A stretch of 64,000 bases of DNA from assembly GCA_016926735.1 (NCBI GenBank), contig JAFGOA010000063.1, positions 1 through 64,000 on the forward strand, read 5' to 3'. The DNA is from Promethearchaeota archaeon. GTDB taxonomy: Archaea > Asgardarchaeota > Lokiarchaeia > Sigyniarchaeales > SOKP01. This document shows positions 35,218 to 45,306 of this stretch, piece by piece (the first letter of the stretch is position 1; the number at the start of each line of letters is the position of its first letter). Position numbers and translations under genes: made by a program. Under the pieces are notes generated by a model that was given only the letters and a program-made list of their open reading frames with translations, had not been told where the DNA came from and did not search any database.

Positions 35218-36909
35218 ATGTGTGCACAACTAGGTGGACAACCTATTTTTATTATGAAAGAAGGCACTGAAAGAACTCGAGGAAAAGACGCTATGCAAAA
35301 TAACATCGCAGCAGCTAAAGTCATCGCTGAAGCGGTACGAACGTCGCTCGGACCACGAGGTATGGACAAAATGCTCGTAGATCAATTCGGAGATGTCGTC
35401 ATTACAAATGATGGCGCAACAATCTTAAAAGAAATTGATGTACAACATCCTGCCGCTAAAATGATGGTCGAGGTCGCTAAAACTCAAGACTCCGAAGTTG
35501 GCGATGGTACAACAACAAGTGTTATTCTTGCGGGGGAATTCTTAAAAAGAGCTGAAAAATTACTCGAACAAAAAATTCACCCTACTGTTATCGTCGAAGG
35601 GTTCAGAAAAGCCAGTGAAAAAGCTATCGAAATACTCGAAAGCATATCCGTACAAAGCGGAATTGATGATCATAAAGGTTTAAAAAATGCTGCTATGACT
35701 TGCATGTCTTCTAAAATCGTATCTGAAAGCAAAGAAATGCTTGCTGAATTATGCATTGATGCGATTACAGCAGTCGCAGAACAAAATGAAAATGGAGAAT
35801 GGGTTGCTGATATTGATAAAATCCAAATCCAAAAAAAACAAGGCGAAATGATTGATGATACCAAATTAATTAAAGGTATTATCCTCGATAAAGAAGTCGT
35901 CAGCCCTGGAATGCCTAAAACTATAAAAGACGCAAAAGTACTCCTTTTACAATCTGCTCTCGAAATTGAAAAAACTGAATTCGACTCTAAATTACAAATT
36001 ACAAGCCCAGATCAAATACAAGCTTTCCTTGATGAAGAAGAAAAAATGCTCAAAACTATGGCTGATAAAATTGAAGCCGTAGGAGCTAATGTCGTCATAT
36101 GCCAAAAAGGTATCGATGATATGGTACAACACTTCTTAACAAAAGCAGGTATCATGGCTGTAAGAAGAGTGAAAAAATCCGATCTCGAAAAATTAGCCCA
36201 AGCAACTGGAGGTAAATTACTCAATGGTCTTGATGATATCACTCCTGAATCCCTCGGAAATGCTGGACTTGTCGAAGAAAGAAAAATCATGGGAGATTCA
36301 TGGTTATTCATTGAAGAATGCACTAACCCTAAATCTGTTGTTATCTTAATCAGAGGAGGAACTGAATTGGTCATTGATGAAGTTGAAAGAGCCATTCACG
36401 ATGCACTCTGTGTTGTAAGAGATGTCGTAGAAGACCAAAAACTCGTCGGTGGTGGAGGTGCTCCTGAATTAGAAACTGCTGTTCAATTAAGAAAATATGC
36501 ATCAACCCTTGGTGGACGTGAACAACTTGCTGTTGAGGTTTTTGCTGATAGCCTTGATATAATTCCAAAAACACTCGCAGAAAATGCCGGACTTGACCAA
36601 ATTGACATTCTCATGAAATTAAGAGCTGCTCACCAAAAAGGTAATGTTTTCGCTGGATTCAATCTCGAAAATGGTGAAATCCAGAATAACATGACCGATG
36701 TTAATGTAGCTGAACCTACTGTTGTAAAAATTCAAGCTATTAAATCAGCCACAGAGGCATGCTCTATGATTTTGCGCATCGATGATGTAATTGCAGGAGT
36801 TAAAAGCTCTTCTGCTGATATGCCTCCAGGTGGAATGCCTCCAGGTATGGGTGGTATGGGAGGTATGGGCGGTATGCCTGGCATGGGCGGATATCCGGGA
36901 ATGATGTAA
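35218..36909 (+). CDS. thsA: Thermosome (group II chaperonin) subunit
   Basis: A 563-residue group II chaperonin subunit, which assembles into a double ring and folds cytoplasmic proteins using ATP. Seen: [15 protein letters not shown], the nucleotide-binding NDGATILKE and [13 protein letters not shown], a full apical domain, [11 protein letters not shown]-type segment ([13 protein letters not shown]), and a C-terminal tail rich in GGM ([15 protein letters not shown]), as in archaeal thermosomes. Codon use differs from the neighbours: many C-ending codons (GTC, CTC, ATC) in an otherwise A/T-rich genome, as expected for a very highly expressed gene. It has its own promoter. The call is secure. 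Confidence 0.98.
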   Translation: MCAQLGGQPIFIMKEGTERTRGKDAMQNNIAAAKVIAEAVRTSLGPRGMDKMLVDQFGDVVITNDGATILKEIDVQHPAAKMMVEVAKTQDSEVGDGTTTSVILAGEFLKRAEKLLEQKIHPTVIVEGFRKASEKAIEILESISVQSGIDDHKGLKNAAMTCMSSKIVSESKEMLAELCIDAITAVAEQNENGEWVADIDKIQIQKKQGEMIDDTKLIKGIILDKEVVSPGMPKTIKDAKVLLLQSALEIEKTEFDSKLQITSPDQIQAFLDEEEKMLKTMADKIEAVGANVVICQKGIDDMVQHFLTKAGIMAVRRVKKSDLEKLAQATGGKLLNGLDDITPESLGNAGLVEERKIMGDSWLFIEECTNPKSVVILIRGGTELVIDEVERAIHDALCVVRDVVEDQKLVGGGGAPELETAVQLRKYASTLGGREQLAVEVFADSLDIIPKTLAENAGLDQIDILMKLRAAHQKGNVFAGFNLENGEIQNNMTDVNVAEPTVVKIQAIKSATEACSMILRIDDVIAGVKSSSADMPPGGMPPGMGGMGGMGGMPGMGGYPGMM

Positions 36910-37075
36910 TAAAATCAAAAACAAATTTTATTTCTTTTTTTATTTTAACATATTTGAAGAATTTTTATATTTTTTTAAGTCCCTCAAATCCATTTTTATT
37001 TTAGTTTATATATTTTTTTCAGAAAAAATTATCGATTAAAAATTTAAAATCTCTGAATATATAGTTCTAAAAAAA

Positions 37076-38914
37076 ATGGAAAAAGAACAAGAAAGACCTT
37101 ATGGATATATATATAAAGTAATAAATTGCATTAATGGAAAAGTGTACATAGGTCAAACGGTTAGTAGTCGTTGGTCTGCAAATAAAATTCCTATTGAAGA
37201 AAGATGGAATGAGGAAATTAGAGAAGCATATAATAAGTATAGAAATGGAAAATCACTTCGTTATATTGAAAGAGCTATTATTAAATATGGACCTGAAAAT
37301 ATGAATCTTTTTGAACAAGATATAGCATATAAAAATCAAAAAGAGCTGGATGATAAGGAGATTTTTTGGGTAAAAGAGTGCAAATCATCTAATAAAGAGT
37401 TTGGATATAATTCAACTGAGGGTGGAATGGGAGGAAAATTAAATGATGATGTAAAGGAAAAATTAAGTCAGATTAGTAAAGAATTTTGGAGTGATCCAGA
37501 ATACCGTGAAAAATTAACTCAGATTAATAGAGAAAGATGGAATGATCCAGAATATAGAGAAAAAGTCATCCAAGGTATGAAAGAGAGTTGGACTGATGAA
37601 CGAATAGAGAAAAAACGGGAAGAATTATTAGAAAAATGGCAAGATCCAGATTTTAGAAAACTAAGAACAGAAATAAATAGAGAAATTGGTCAAAGACCAG
37701 AATTTAAAGAAAAAATAAGCGAAATTTCTAAAGAGCTTTGGCAAGATCCAGATTATCGAGAAAAACAATGTAAGATAAATAAAGAGCGTTGGCAAGATCC
37801 AGAATTTCGAGAAAAACAGATAAATGAAAGAATACAACGGCAAAAAGATCCAGAATATCGAGAAAGAGTAAGTAATACAATGAAAAAAGTTTGGGAAGAT
37901 CCTAAATATAGAAAGAAGCAAAGTAAAATAAATCGAGAGAGATGGGAAGACCCAGAATATAAAGAAAAACAAAGAAAAATAATAAAAAAAAGATGGCAAG
38001 ATCCAGAATTTAGAGATAAATCTATAAAAATAAGACAAGAATATGGTAATACACCTGAATATAAGGAAAAAATGAGTGATATTGTTAAGGAACGTTGGAA
38101 AGACAATGAGTATCAAGAAAAAGTAAGGAAAGGTATGGAAAAAAAATGGCAAGATCCAAAATATCAAGATAAAATGAGTAAAATTCATAAAAATAAATGG
38201 AATGATCCAGAATATCGAGAAAAACAATTAAAAGCAAGACAACAAAAAAGAAAAGAAATTCCTGATAAATATCAATTTTTTAAAGATATTTTAAATATGA
38301 AATATAAAGATATTTCTTCCAAATATAAAATGGGCAGTACCGCCTTTACCAAGAGAATTAAGGAGACCCTAGGTGATTTTGGAGGTAAGAACTACACAAC
38401 AGCAAAGGAAATTTTAAAGGACAAAGATCTTGATGAGTTTATAAAGCAAATCGAAAATAAAGATAAAAAGATTAAAGCTCAAGATCAATCCAAAGAAAAG
38501 AATTCTAAAATTCAAGAGGATAAGAATTTTAAAGAAAAAGGTAAAGAGAAAGAAAAGAAGACAGAATCGATCCAAGATTCTAAAGAGAAACTCCAAAAAG
38601 TTGAAAAACGCTCTGATTCTAAATCTTCGATGAGCAAAGACTTGAAGCATCTAACCACCAGACCTCCTCGAAAGCGACCATTAATACAAGATTTTTTATT
38701 CATTAAACCCCCAGAGAAAAAAAGTGATTTTTTAGGGATAACAATGGCTTCAAAACCTCACAAAGATGATCTGAGAGGACTAATTCTAAATCGAGATAAG
38801 AAAGGAGATGATCTTAAGCGATTACAAATCACTAGTGAAAAATCTCAACCTAAGAATCCTGATATTATTCTAGCAGATAAAATAAAGAAAAAGCGTAAGA
38901 CTCATGAATTATAA
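37076..38914 (+). CDS. GIY-YIG nuclease with 15 WxDPEYREK repeats (homing-endonuclease-like)
   Basis: A 612-residue protein. Residues 7-120 are a GIY-YIG nuclease domain: YGYIYKVINCINGKVYIGQT, an Arg in the IEERW helix region, and a late Glu in KEIFWVKE. Residues 140-400 contain about 15 tandem units of 18-19 residues with the consensus (K/R)WQDPEYREK followed by a basic helix. This resembles the NUMOD3-type DNA-binding repeats of GIY-YIG homing endonucleases but is far longer than usual. Next come a helix-turn-helix-like segment (YKDISSKYKMGSTAFTKRIKETLG) and a very charged tail with PPRKRPLIQDF. It is probably a mobile, self-propagating nuclease with a solenoid DNA-binding arm. It lies just before the HerA gene. 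Confidence 0.8.
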   Translation: MEKEQERPYGYIYKVINCINGKVYIGQTVSSRWSANKIPIEERWNEEIREAYNKYRNGKSLRYIERAIIKYGPENMNLFEQDIAYKNQKELDDKEIFWVKECKSSNKEFGYNSTEGGMGGKLNDDVKEKLSQISKEFWSDPEYREKLTQINRERWNDPEYREKVIQGMKESWTDERIEKKREELLEKWQDPDFRKLRTEINREIGQRPEFKEKISEISKELWQDPDYREKQCKINKERWQDPEFREKQINERIQRQKDPEYRERVSNTMKKVWEDPKYRKKQSKINRERWEDPEYKEKQRKIIKKRWQDPEFRDKSIKIRQEYGNTPEYKEKMSDIVKERWKDNEYQEKVRKGMEKKWQDPKYQDKMSKIHKNKWNDPEYREKQLKARQQKRKEIPDKYQFFKDILNMKYKDISSKYKMGSTAFTKRIKETLGDFGGKNYTTAKEILKDKDLDEFIKQIENKDKKIKAQDQSKEKNSKIQEDKNFKEKGKEKEKKTESIQDSKEKLQKVEKRSDSKSSMSKDLKHLTTRPPRKRPLIQDFLFIKPPEKKSDFLGITMASKPHKDDLRGLILNRDKKGDDLKRLQITSEKSQPKNPDIILADKIKKKRKTHEL

Positions 38915-38915
38915 T

Positions 38916-38956
38916 ATTACCTAATCTCGAAAAACCTTGAGATTTAAGAAGGTAAT
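38916..38956 (+). terminator. Bulged hairpin after the GIY-YIG gene
   Basis: A two-part stem: ATTACCT (38916-38922) pairs with AGGTAAT (38950-38956), and AATCTC (38923-38928) pairs with GAGATT (38939-38944), with a 5-base bulge TAAGA on the 3' side and a 10-base loop. It begins next to the stop codon of the GIY-YIG gene. It could be a terminator, an RNA-stability element or a boundary of a mobile segment. It lacks a long T run directly after the stem. Confidence 0.4.
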
Positions 38957-39004
38957 TTGTAAATATATCTTAACCACTCATTAAACTTGATTTTTTGTTA
39001 ATAT

Positions 39005-41000
39005 ATGAATGATCCTCAAGAGCCATTAATTTGGCAGACAAGAATTAAAATAACCCAAGCACCTCATACTCTCGAGGAAAAAAAATTACCTAATATAACA
39101 TCTCAAGATGATTATTATGCATTACAACCAGTAGACAAGTTAGATACATTTTTGATGGACCCTTTTGGATTTCTAAACCGACAATCATATGGAATTGAAT
39201 TAACTTCAGAGAAAAAGATAAATTGGGTTTTCTATACCAAAGCTGAATCTAAACAAAAGGCATTCGAAAGGGGGTATACTTGGTTATCAGAATTAAAATA
39301 TCAATTCAAAGGATTGGATGGAATAGTAAGTGCTAAACCGATCTATTTGGGCGAATTTTTAGGAAAATCCAACCTAAATATTCATAATTGGAGTAGAATA
39401 CAAGAGATCACAATTCCAAAAGGGATTTTGAAGTATAAGATCAATATTCTTGAGAAATTCATCACCATTTTTTACCTTTAATCAAGCTCAAGCGCGAGAA
39501 ATCAAATTGTACTTAATTTGGTGTAAACTTCCCCCACGAGAAGATGAGCATCTTCATAAAAACACATTATATCTGTTTCGAATCTTTATCATATATAATA
39601 AAAAGAATTTAGATGAAGAGGATCTTTTGAAGATAAGAGGAAATATTGAATTTTTATGTGCTAATTTAGAGGATTTAAATGCGAAAAAATCAAGATTAAA
39701 ATATCCTAAAGATATCCAGTTCCATAATCTTTTATCTGGAGAAGTCTTTTCGGAAATAAAGGATAGATATTCTAAGAGCATATTGGATGAGAGTATTAAT
39801 TTCACATTTCCAACAAGCTTACCTTTACCGAGATTACCTATTTTAAAACATGATAATGTAAGATATATTGACCTCGATGATAAATTTATAGATGATGCCA
39901 TCCCACTTGGATATCATCTTAAAGATGGAGTGATAACAACCCATATTACTTATATCCCAATTAATAAATTTTCCCAAGATTGTGTAATATTTGGCAAATC
40001 TGGGAGTGGAAAAACCTATTTTCTCGCTAATTTAGTACATGAATTTTATAAAAAAACTAAAGATCGACGTTTAGGTATCCTTATTCTCAATGTAGCTAAG
40101 GAAAACCAAGAGATCTTCTATCAAGATTTTTTGATTCTAAAATATTCGGATGCTGATTTTAAAATTCCCTATTTTTTTAGTGATGATACAAATAAACTTG
40201 AAAAGCACCTACAAGAAACTGCTACTTATATCTGTGCCTCCTTAGGATTGAAGAATGTTTTTGAAAAGATAATTTATCGCTCTATGGTTGGGATAATTCG
40301 TTTAGAGGGGCATCTACCAAAGAATTTTTACGAATTATTGGAGCTAGTTGAAAATTATATGAATATTAATTCCTATGGTCCAGAGGAACAAGCTAATCTT
40401 ATGCAAGCATTTCGTAATCGAAAGAATGTATTTGAAGAAGAAAAAATCCAAGATGTTTTAAATCTTTCAGAAGAGATTCCTGAATGGTTGAATGATTGGA
40501 TGAATGGTAAGAATATTTATCTTGATTTATCAGTATGTAGCAAATTCATAAAATTGTTAGTTGTAAATGCAATATTCCAACTTATTAGGGTAATAACAAA
40601 AGATATTGAATCTGATGAATTAAGAAACCTCATAATCATTGATGAGGCTCATGTAATTCTTGAAAAACCTATAACTAATAATAGTGATGATGCTGATTTT
40701 ATCATGAAAGAACAAATGTCTAAAATCTTCTCTGAATTGTTGAAGGAATATAGAAGTCGGGGTGTGGGTTTTATTATTGTTGATCAATCACCTGAGCGTC
40801 TATTTGAAGATGTTTCTTCTCAACCAAGTATTAAATTCCTTTTACGTTTGGATTATCCTAATAATCTCTTATTTTCCGAAGATCCTGAAGAAAGACAAAT
40901 GCTTTCTCAATTAGAAAATCGCTTATTATTAGTAAATAATGGAACAACGGGTGAAAAATTTCTATTAAAGACTCCAAATCTATATAAATCAAACTATTAA
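39005..41000 (+). pseudogene. HerA/VirB4-type ATPase gene with a frameshift
   Basis: One gene in two frames: 39005-39481 (158 residues) continues in the next frame from about 39450 to 41000. The downstream part has Walker A IFGKSGSGKTYFLANLV, Walker B NLIIIDEAHVIL and the DUF87-type core of HerA/VirB4 translocases, a DNA- or protein-pumping hexamer. The upstream part supplies the N-terminal domain (WVFYTKAESKQKAFERGYTWL, FKGLDGIV), which runs on naturally into the second. A run of six T at 39468-39473 explains the break: with five T the two frames join. It may be a true mutation, a sequencing indel or programmed slippage. If intact, the protein has about 665 residues. A HerA ATPase beside a GIY-YIG nuclease and a PHP-domain gene suggests a mobile or defence setting. 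Confidence 0.75.
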
Positions 41001-41248
41001 ATCTCAATATCATTAATTGAAAACAACTTAAATTAAAATTATATAGGTAATTTCTAAATTTTCATATCCCAATTATATACAACAACAAATAGAATATGAT
41101 TATTGTTGATCTTAAAAAATCTGGAAAATGGTAATAAATAAATAAGAGTTTGAGTATTAGAAATTTGGACGAATTAATGCATAAAAACTAAATAAAGTTG
41201 TTTTTTTCAACCAATAAAGACAAAAATTAAAAAAGAGGTATTCAAACT

Positions 41249-42007
41249 ATTAATTTCACAAAAGGAAATTATTGGTTTAAGTGGGATTTTCATTGTCATA
41301 TGCCTGATGATCCAAATTGGAGTTTTTCTTCATCTTCACCTATATCTAAAAAAGATTTTGCAAAGAAATTTATAAATAAAGCTAAAGAGAATGAATTTGA
41401 ACTTATAGCTATAACTGATCATTTTAATTATCAAGATTATAAAGATAGTTATATGGCTTATATATATAACAGTGTAAAAAAAGAAATCTTAAAAATTATT
41501 CTTGGATGAGAGATAACTGCTAGGGAGGGACGTAAAGGCATTCATATCCTTGTGCTTTTCTCAGATAAAATCTCTAATAATTCAAATGAATTATTTGATA
41601 TTATTGGCAGAATAATGAATAAATCACATTCAGCTCGCAATGAAACAAGAAGCAGGGATATTCCTATATCCAAAAATAATATTGAAGAGATTTATAATAC
41701 TCTTAATGAACAGTTACCATCTAATCATTTTTTAATTATTTTCGCACATGTAGATAGTAACAAAGGGATACTTAATCAACATGATCTAGAAGGAACTTTA
41801 AGAAAAGAAAAATGGAATAAATCTAAAATAAAAGTAGCTCAATGGACAAAAGATTCTTTTTCTTATAGTTCTGGAATTTTAGATAATATTGGAAAGAATA
41901 TCAGTAATGACTATCAGAAAAAAATCCATGATGTAGGTTTTGATTGTAAAATGGTAGTTTTTGATTTTAATAATATGAATTTGTTATTATTGATATTTAG
42001 CTCATAA
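41249..42007 (+). pseudogene. PHP-domain protein (TrlF-type N-terminal domain) with in-frame TGA
   Basis: The frame is open from 41231 to 42007 except for one TGA at 41507-41509. Before it are KWDFHCHMPDDP (the first metal motif DFHxH of PHP phosphoesterases) and LIAITDHFNY (second motif). After it are EITAREGRKGIHILVLF and FLIIFAHVDSNKGIL, the next two PHP motifs. No ATG, GTG or TTG precedes DFHCH, but GAGGT at 41235-41239 lies 9 nt before ATT 41249, which I take as the start. PHP domains of this type usually head long SMC-like ATPases (TrlF group); here the frame stops after about 250 codons with no ATPase, so the gene is also truncated. The TGA is most likely a nonsense mutation. Confidence 0.7.
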
Positions 42008-42674
42008 GATATTGAGAATGATAATGAGATAATTGTGTTTTATCTTCTGGTTTAAGCCATAATTCATAAGCTAAAATATATCCGATATGATCTCTAAATT
42101 TTTTATCAAGATCTTCTATTATAGAATTATGTTCAATAACATTCATTAATTCATCTGCATATGATTCAACTTCATGTTTAACTATATTATATTCCTTTCC
42201 ATAATCGAGTTTTCTACTTTTTTCTAAAACACGTTTTATCAAATCATCTAATTGTACTATTTTATCATTCATTATATATCTAAAAATATCTGCATCCTTT
42301 TTTAGATTAAATCTCCTCAATAAAGATATTGTTTTTTCTATAAATAAGGGAGAAATTACATAATCTTTAAGTATTTTTTCTCCCGCCATCTTATGTCGTA
42401 GTATAACTAATTTTTGCTTTAGTTCATAAAAATCTTTTAAATTATTTTTATAATTGTTAATAACTCTACTTATATATAAGATAAGTGGAATTAAAATAAT
42501 AGCTAAATCTAAGCAAATTTCTGAGAATATTATATGTGCTTTTACATTTTCGCTTCCATGAACAAATATAAATAATATCAAAAAGGAAATCCCTATAGCT
42601 ACAGAGATAAACAATTTAAATAAATACCATGATTTTTCTCCATAATATTTACTTTTTTTAATTTTATTTGACAT
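41997..42674 (-). CDS. Two-TM membrane protein with cytoplasmic helical domain
   Basis: A 225-residue protein with two TM helices (FKLFISVAIGISFLILFIF and EICLDLAIILIPLILYI) near the N-terminus and a long, charged, helical cytoplasmic region after residue 75. The layout resembles small SLATT-type effectors of defence systems, but I cannot show homology. Its 3' end overlaps the end of the PHP gene by 11 bp on the opposite strand. It stands between the PHP remnant and the OLD-like pair in the accessory island. Confidence 0.65.
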   Translation of the reverse strand: MSNKIKKSKYYGEKSWYLFKLFISVAIGISFLILFIFVHGSENVKAHIIFSEICLDLAIILIPLILYISRVINNYKNNLKDFYELKQKLVILRHKMAGEKILKDYVISPLFIEKTISLLRRFNLKKDADIFRYIMNDKIVQLDDLIKRVLEKSRKLDYGKEYNIVKHEVESYADELMNVIEHNSIIEDLDKKFRDHIGYILAYELWLKPEDKTQLSHYHSQYLMS

Positions 42675-43406
42675 ATTATATATTTTGTTTTTAGTAATAA
42701 AATTATTATTAAAAAGAATTATTTTGGATTTAAATTTTTAATTATTTTCTTCTTAATAACAAATATCTTTATTTAAAACAAATATCTAAATAAAATATGT
42801 TTCATAAATTCGTAATATCCTTTCATTCTTATATTTAAATGATTGATAAAGAATTATCAGAAAATATTTCTATGTAATATCATATACTTTTAAATTTTAT
42901 ATCTAAATTCAATACTGTTTATTGTTTTATTTAATGATAATTCAATAGTTAAACACTTGAAAACATCTTAAAAAATCACCGCCTCGATTCAGGAAAAGAT
43001 ATTTATATACATCTACTACGCTGAATCTCAAAATTAAAAAAAATTACGTTCTTAATTTTTGAATTAAAATTCAATCTTAGGCTAAATTTAAGACTAAGAA
43101 TGCCTAATTAATAATTAAATCTTTTAAGATTTTATAATAAAATTGTTTAAGTTTAATAAGAAGCGAGATAAAAGGTTATACTTAGATTATACTTCATAGT
43201 AATTTTATATATAAAATAATAATTTTCACTTTTTTATTTCAATGAACATTGAAATAGTTTGAAGAATCTCAGAAATCTATCTATTTGATTTCTATGAACA
43301 TAAAAAGTAAATATTCTTTTTAAGATATTTTTTAGTCAAAAATATATTAATAATAACGATGATTTCTTCCAAAAAATATTATAATGAAAATAGATATTTT
43401 TAATAG
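42675..43406. other. Long intergenic region in the defence island
   Basis: About 730 bases without a gene in either strand that I can support. It contains a relatively GC-rich spot (CACCGCCTCGATTCAGG at about 42978-42994), a TATA-like TTTATATA at 43002-43009, and a perfect 7-bp inverted repeat listed separately. A small RNA is possible. No tRNA signature (GGTTCGAATC-type arm) is present. Confidence 0.4.
42986..43027. repeat. Inverted repeat GATTCAG-N28-CTGAATC around a TATA-like box
   Basis: GATTCAG at 42986-42992 and CTGAATC at 43021-43027 are perfect complements, 28 bases apart, with TTTATATA between them. It may be an operator pair flanking a promoter or the foot of a structured RNA. Nothing further can be read. 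Confidence 0.4.
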
Positions 43407-44615
43407 ATGGAGTTTAAAAAAGAAATTGATAACATAGATATTGAAAATTATCGAGCAATAGAAAAACTAAGCTTTTCAACAAAAAAAATAAATATTATTG
43501 TAGGTCGAAATAATACGGGAAAAACATCCTTAATGGATGCAATTTATTTAGGATTATTAAATATTAATTCTTTTGAGAATATCAGGAAGAAAGATTTTAA
43601 TTTTCCATTAAATAATCTTATTTATAAGAATAGAAAGCAAGCGAAAATTCTACTTGGGATTAATCATGAAAATAGAAAAATGACTTTTGAAACTATAATA
43701 GATTTTAAGAAACATATTCCAAAAGATCGTGAATTTAGATCTTTTTTATATCGGGAAAGGGAAGAAATTTTAGAAGATGAACTGAATAAAATTAAAGAAA
43801 AAATGAAATCACTTGATATTCCTGTAAATAAAAGAATGTTATTTGAAGAAGATTATGATTTGAGAAAGGCGGAGATTATTAATGATATTGAGATATCTTT
43901 TGATGAATCCTATTCTAACACTTTATTTTTTACATTGTTAATGAATAAAAATCCAATCTCAAAGTATGTATATAATAAAGAATACAAGAATAGATCTTTT
44001 TATTTTGGTCTAAATCCCTTTCAGAATATTGTAATCTATGAACTACTTCATGAACGAGTAAAATTTTTATTTAATATGATAGATCAAAGAAAAGTAAATC
44101 CAAAAGATAATTTTAAGAGAATACTTAATTCAAAAGATATATTTATTTTTTTGGAAGTATTGAAGGATAAATTTCCAAATATATATGACATTCGAAATAT
44201 CGATGACAATGTTAATATTGTTCTCTTAGATAATGATAATGAGAAAATTTTAATTCCTCTTGAATTAATGGGAGATGGTTTTAAATCATTATTATATTCA
44301 TATACGTTATTCTATATTTTTTCAGAAGGAATTTTATTGTTTGAAGAACCTGAAATATCATTACATCCTGGATATATGGAAATATTAGCAGAATTAATAT
44401 TGTCAAACATAAATAATTATCAATTTTTTTTTACAACCCATAGTTTAGATTTTATCGAAGCAATTATAAAGATAGCTAAGAAGGAAGATAAACTAAAATT
44501 TATTCAAATTATTAGACTTACCAATAAAAATGCCGTTGTTGATAGAGAAATTCTAAATGAAAATGAAATTTTAGACGAATTAGAGGAAATTAAAATCGAT
44601 TTAAGAGGGTATTGA
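43407..44615 (+). CDS. OLD-like AAA ATPase
   Basis: A 402-residue ABC-type ATPase of the OLD/AAA_15/AAA_21 group. Seen: an N-terminal strand pair (IDIENYRAIEKLSF), Walker A VGRNNTGKTSLMDAI, a helical insertion (residues 100-250), signature-like LMGDGFKSLL, Walker B GILLFEEPEISLHPGYMEIL and H-loop FFFTTHSLDF. There is no C-terminal TOPRIM domain. The next gene, starting one base after the stop, supplies a TOPRIM-like protein, so together they make a split OLD-type system. OLD-family enzymes act in anti-phage defence and DNA processing. The 730 bp before it are empty, so it has its own promoter. Confidence 0.85.
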   Translation: MEFKKEIDNIDIENYRAIEKLSFSTKKINIIVGRNNTGKTSLMDAIYLGLLNINSFENIRKKDFNFPLNNLIYKNRKQAKILLGINHENRKMTFETIIDFKKHIPKDREFRSFLYREREEILEDELNKIKEKMKSLDIPVNKRMLFEEDYDLRKAEIINDIEISFDESYSNTLFFTLLMNKNPISKYVYNKEYKNRSFYFGLNPFQNIVIYELLHERVKFLFNMIDQRKVNPKDNFKRILNSKDIFIFLEVLKDKFPNIYDIRNIDDNVNIVLLDNDNEKILIPLELMGDGFKSLLYSYTLFYIFSEGILLFEEPEISLHPGYMEILAELILSNINNYQFFFTTHSLDFIEAIIKIAKKEDKLKFIQIIRLTNKNAVVDREILNENEILDELEEIKIDLRGY

Positions 44616-44616
44616 G

Positions 44617-45306
44617 ATTCTTGTAATTTTAGGAGAAGGTAAATTCGATTCTTGGTTTTTTGATGAACTTCTTTCGAATTTATCTCAAGAAAATGAAAAT
44701 ATCTTAAATATAAAAACAGATTATGGAGATAAGTTCAGTAGTTTATTTAATTGTCTTGCGAGGAATTGCACAAAAAATTCTTATTATAAGAGTATTATAT
44801 GGGGTGATAAAGGAAGACAATTTATGTTATTAAAAGTATATCCTAAAGTATTAGGTTTTATTATAAGACATGTGAGGAAAAATTCATTGTTAATCTTATG
44901 TGAAGATAGTGATAATAGAAATACAGAACAACTTTATAATAATTGGAAAGATAATACTGAGAATTTTCTCTTTAATCCTAATAATTTTCAAAAATGTATT
45001 GATTTTAATATTATTTCAAACTCTAATATAAACATAGATATTGGTTCTAATAATTTGTTATCTTCATGTTATCATTATATTCCTAAAAGTTTAGAATATC
45101 AAATCGCATACATCAATATGATAGAAAATAATCTGAATATTCCTAATAATATTCAAAATAACCATCATGATTTTTTAAATAAAGTTGTAGAATTATTAGA
45201 TCAGAATCATGAAACATTAATTAGAAATTCAGTAAATTTACTTAGAGGAAAACAATGGTTAGTTCATATCTCTAATTCTATAATGAATTTTATATCTGAG
45301 ATTTAA
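44617..45306 (+). CDS. TOPRIM-like partner of the OLD ATPase, ATT start
   Basis: A protein of about 229 residues. The frame is open from a TAA at 44602, and no ATG, GTG or TTG occurs before the conserved N-terminal motif; the first ATG (44824) would remove 69 residues. GAGGG at 44605-44609 lies 7 nt before ATT 44617, taken as the start. Seen: LVILGEGKFDSWFFDELL, matching the first strand and Glu of TOPRIM/DUF3226 (VEGKxD), and LLILCEDSDNRNTEQLY, matching the DxD motif. The rest is helical and may be a HEPN-like or dimerisation region. It would be the nuclease half of a two-gene OLD-type defence system. Confidence 0.7.
   Translation: MLVILGEGKFDSWFFDELLSNLSQENENILNIKTDYGDKFSSLFNCLARNCTKNSYYKSIIWGDKGRQFMLLKVYPKVLGFIIRHVRKNSLLILCEDSDNRNTEQLYNNWKDNTENFLFNPNNFQKCIDFNIISNSNINIDIGSNNLLSSCYHYIPKSLEYQIAYINMIENNLNIPNNIQNNHHDFLNKVVELLDQNHETLIRNSVNLLRGKQWLVHISNSIMNFISEI

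Noticed and set aside
36012-36574. Open frames on the - strand inside the thermosome gene
   Set aside because: They overlap a highly conserved gene in full and have no independent start site or domain. They are shadows.
37490-38230. CRISPR array suggested by the regular repeats of about 55 bases
   Set aside because: The repeats are in frame with a continuous protein, vary in sequence as protein repeats do, and have no spacer structure or cas genes nearby.
37661-38703. Several long open frames on the - strand opposite the GIY-YIG repeat gene, rich in Phe, Leu and Ile
   Set aside because: They are the antisense of the repeated, charged coding sequence. The repeat period of the + strand gene explains them, and their composition mimics membrane proteins only because Lys/Glu codons reverse to Phe/Leu codons.
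42675-43406. tRNA or rRNA gene in the long intergenic region
   Set aside because: No T-arm (GGTTCGAATC-type), no acceptor-stem pairing over about 72 bases, and the region is too A/T-rich for a structured stable RNA of that kind.
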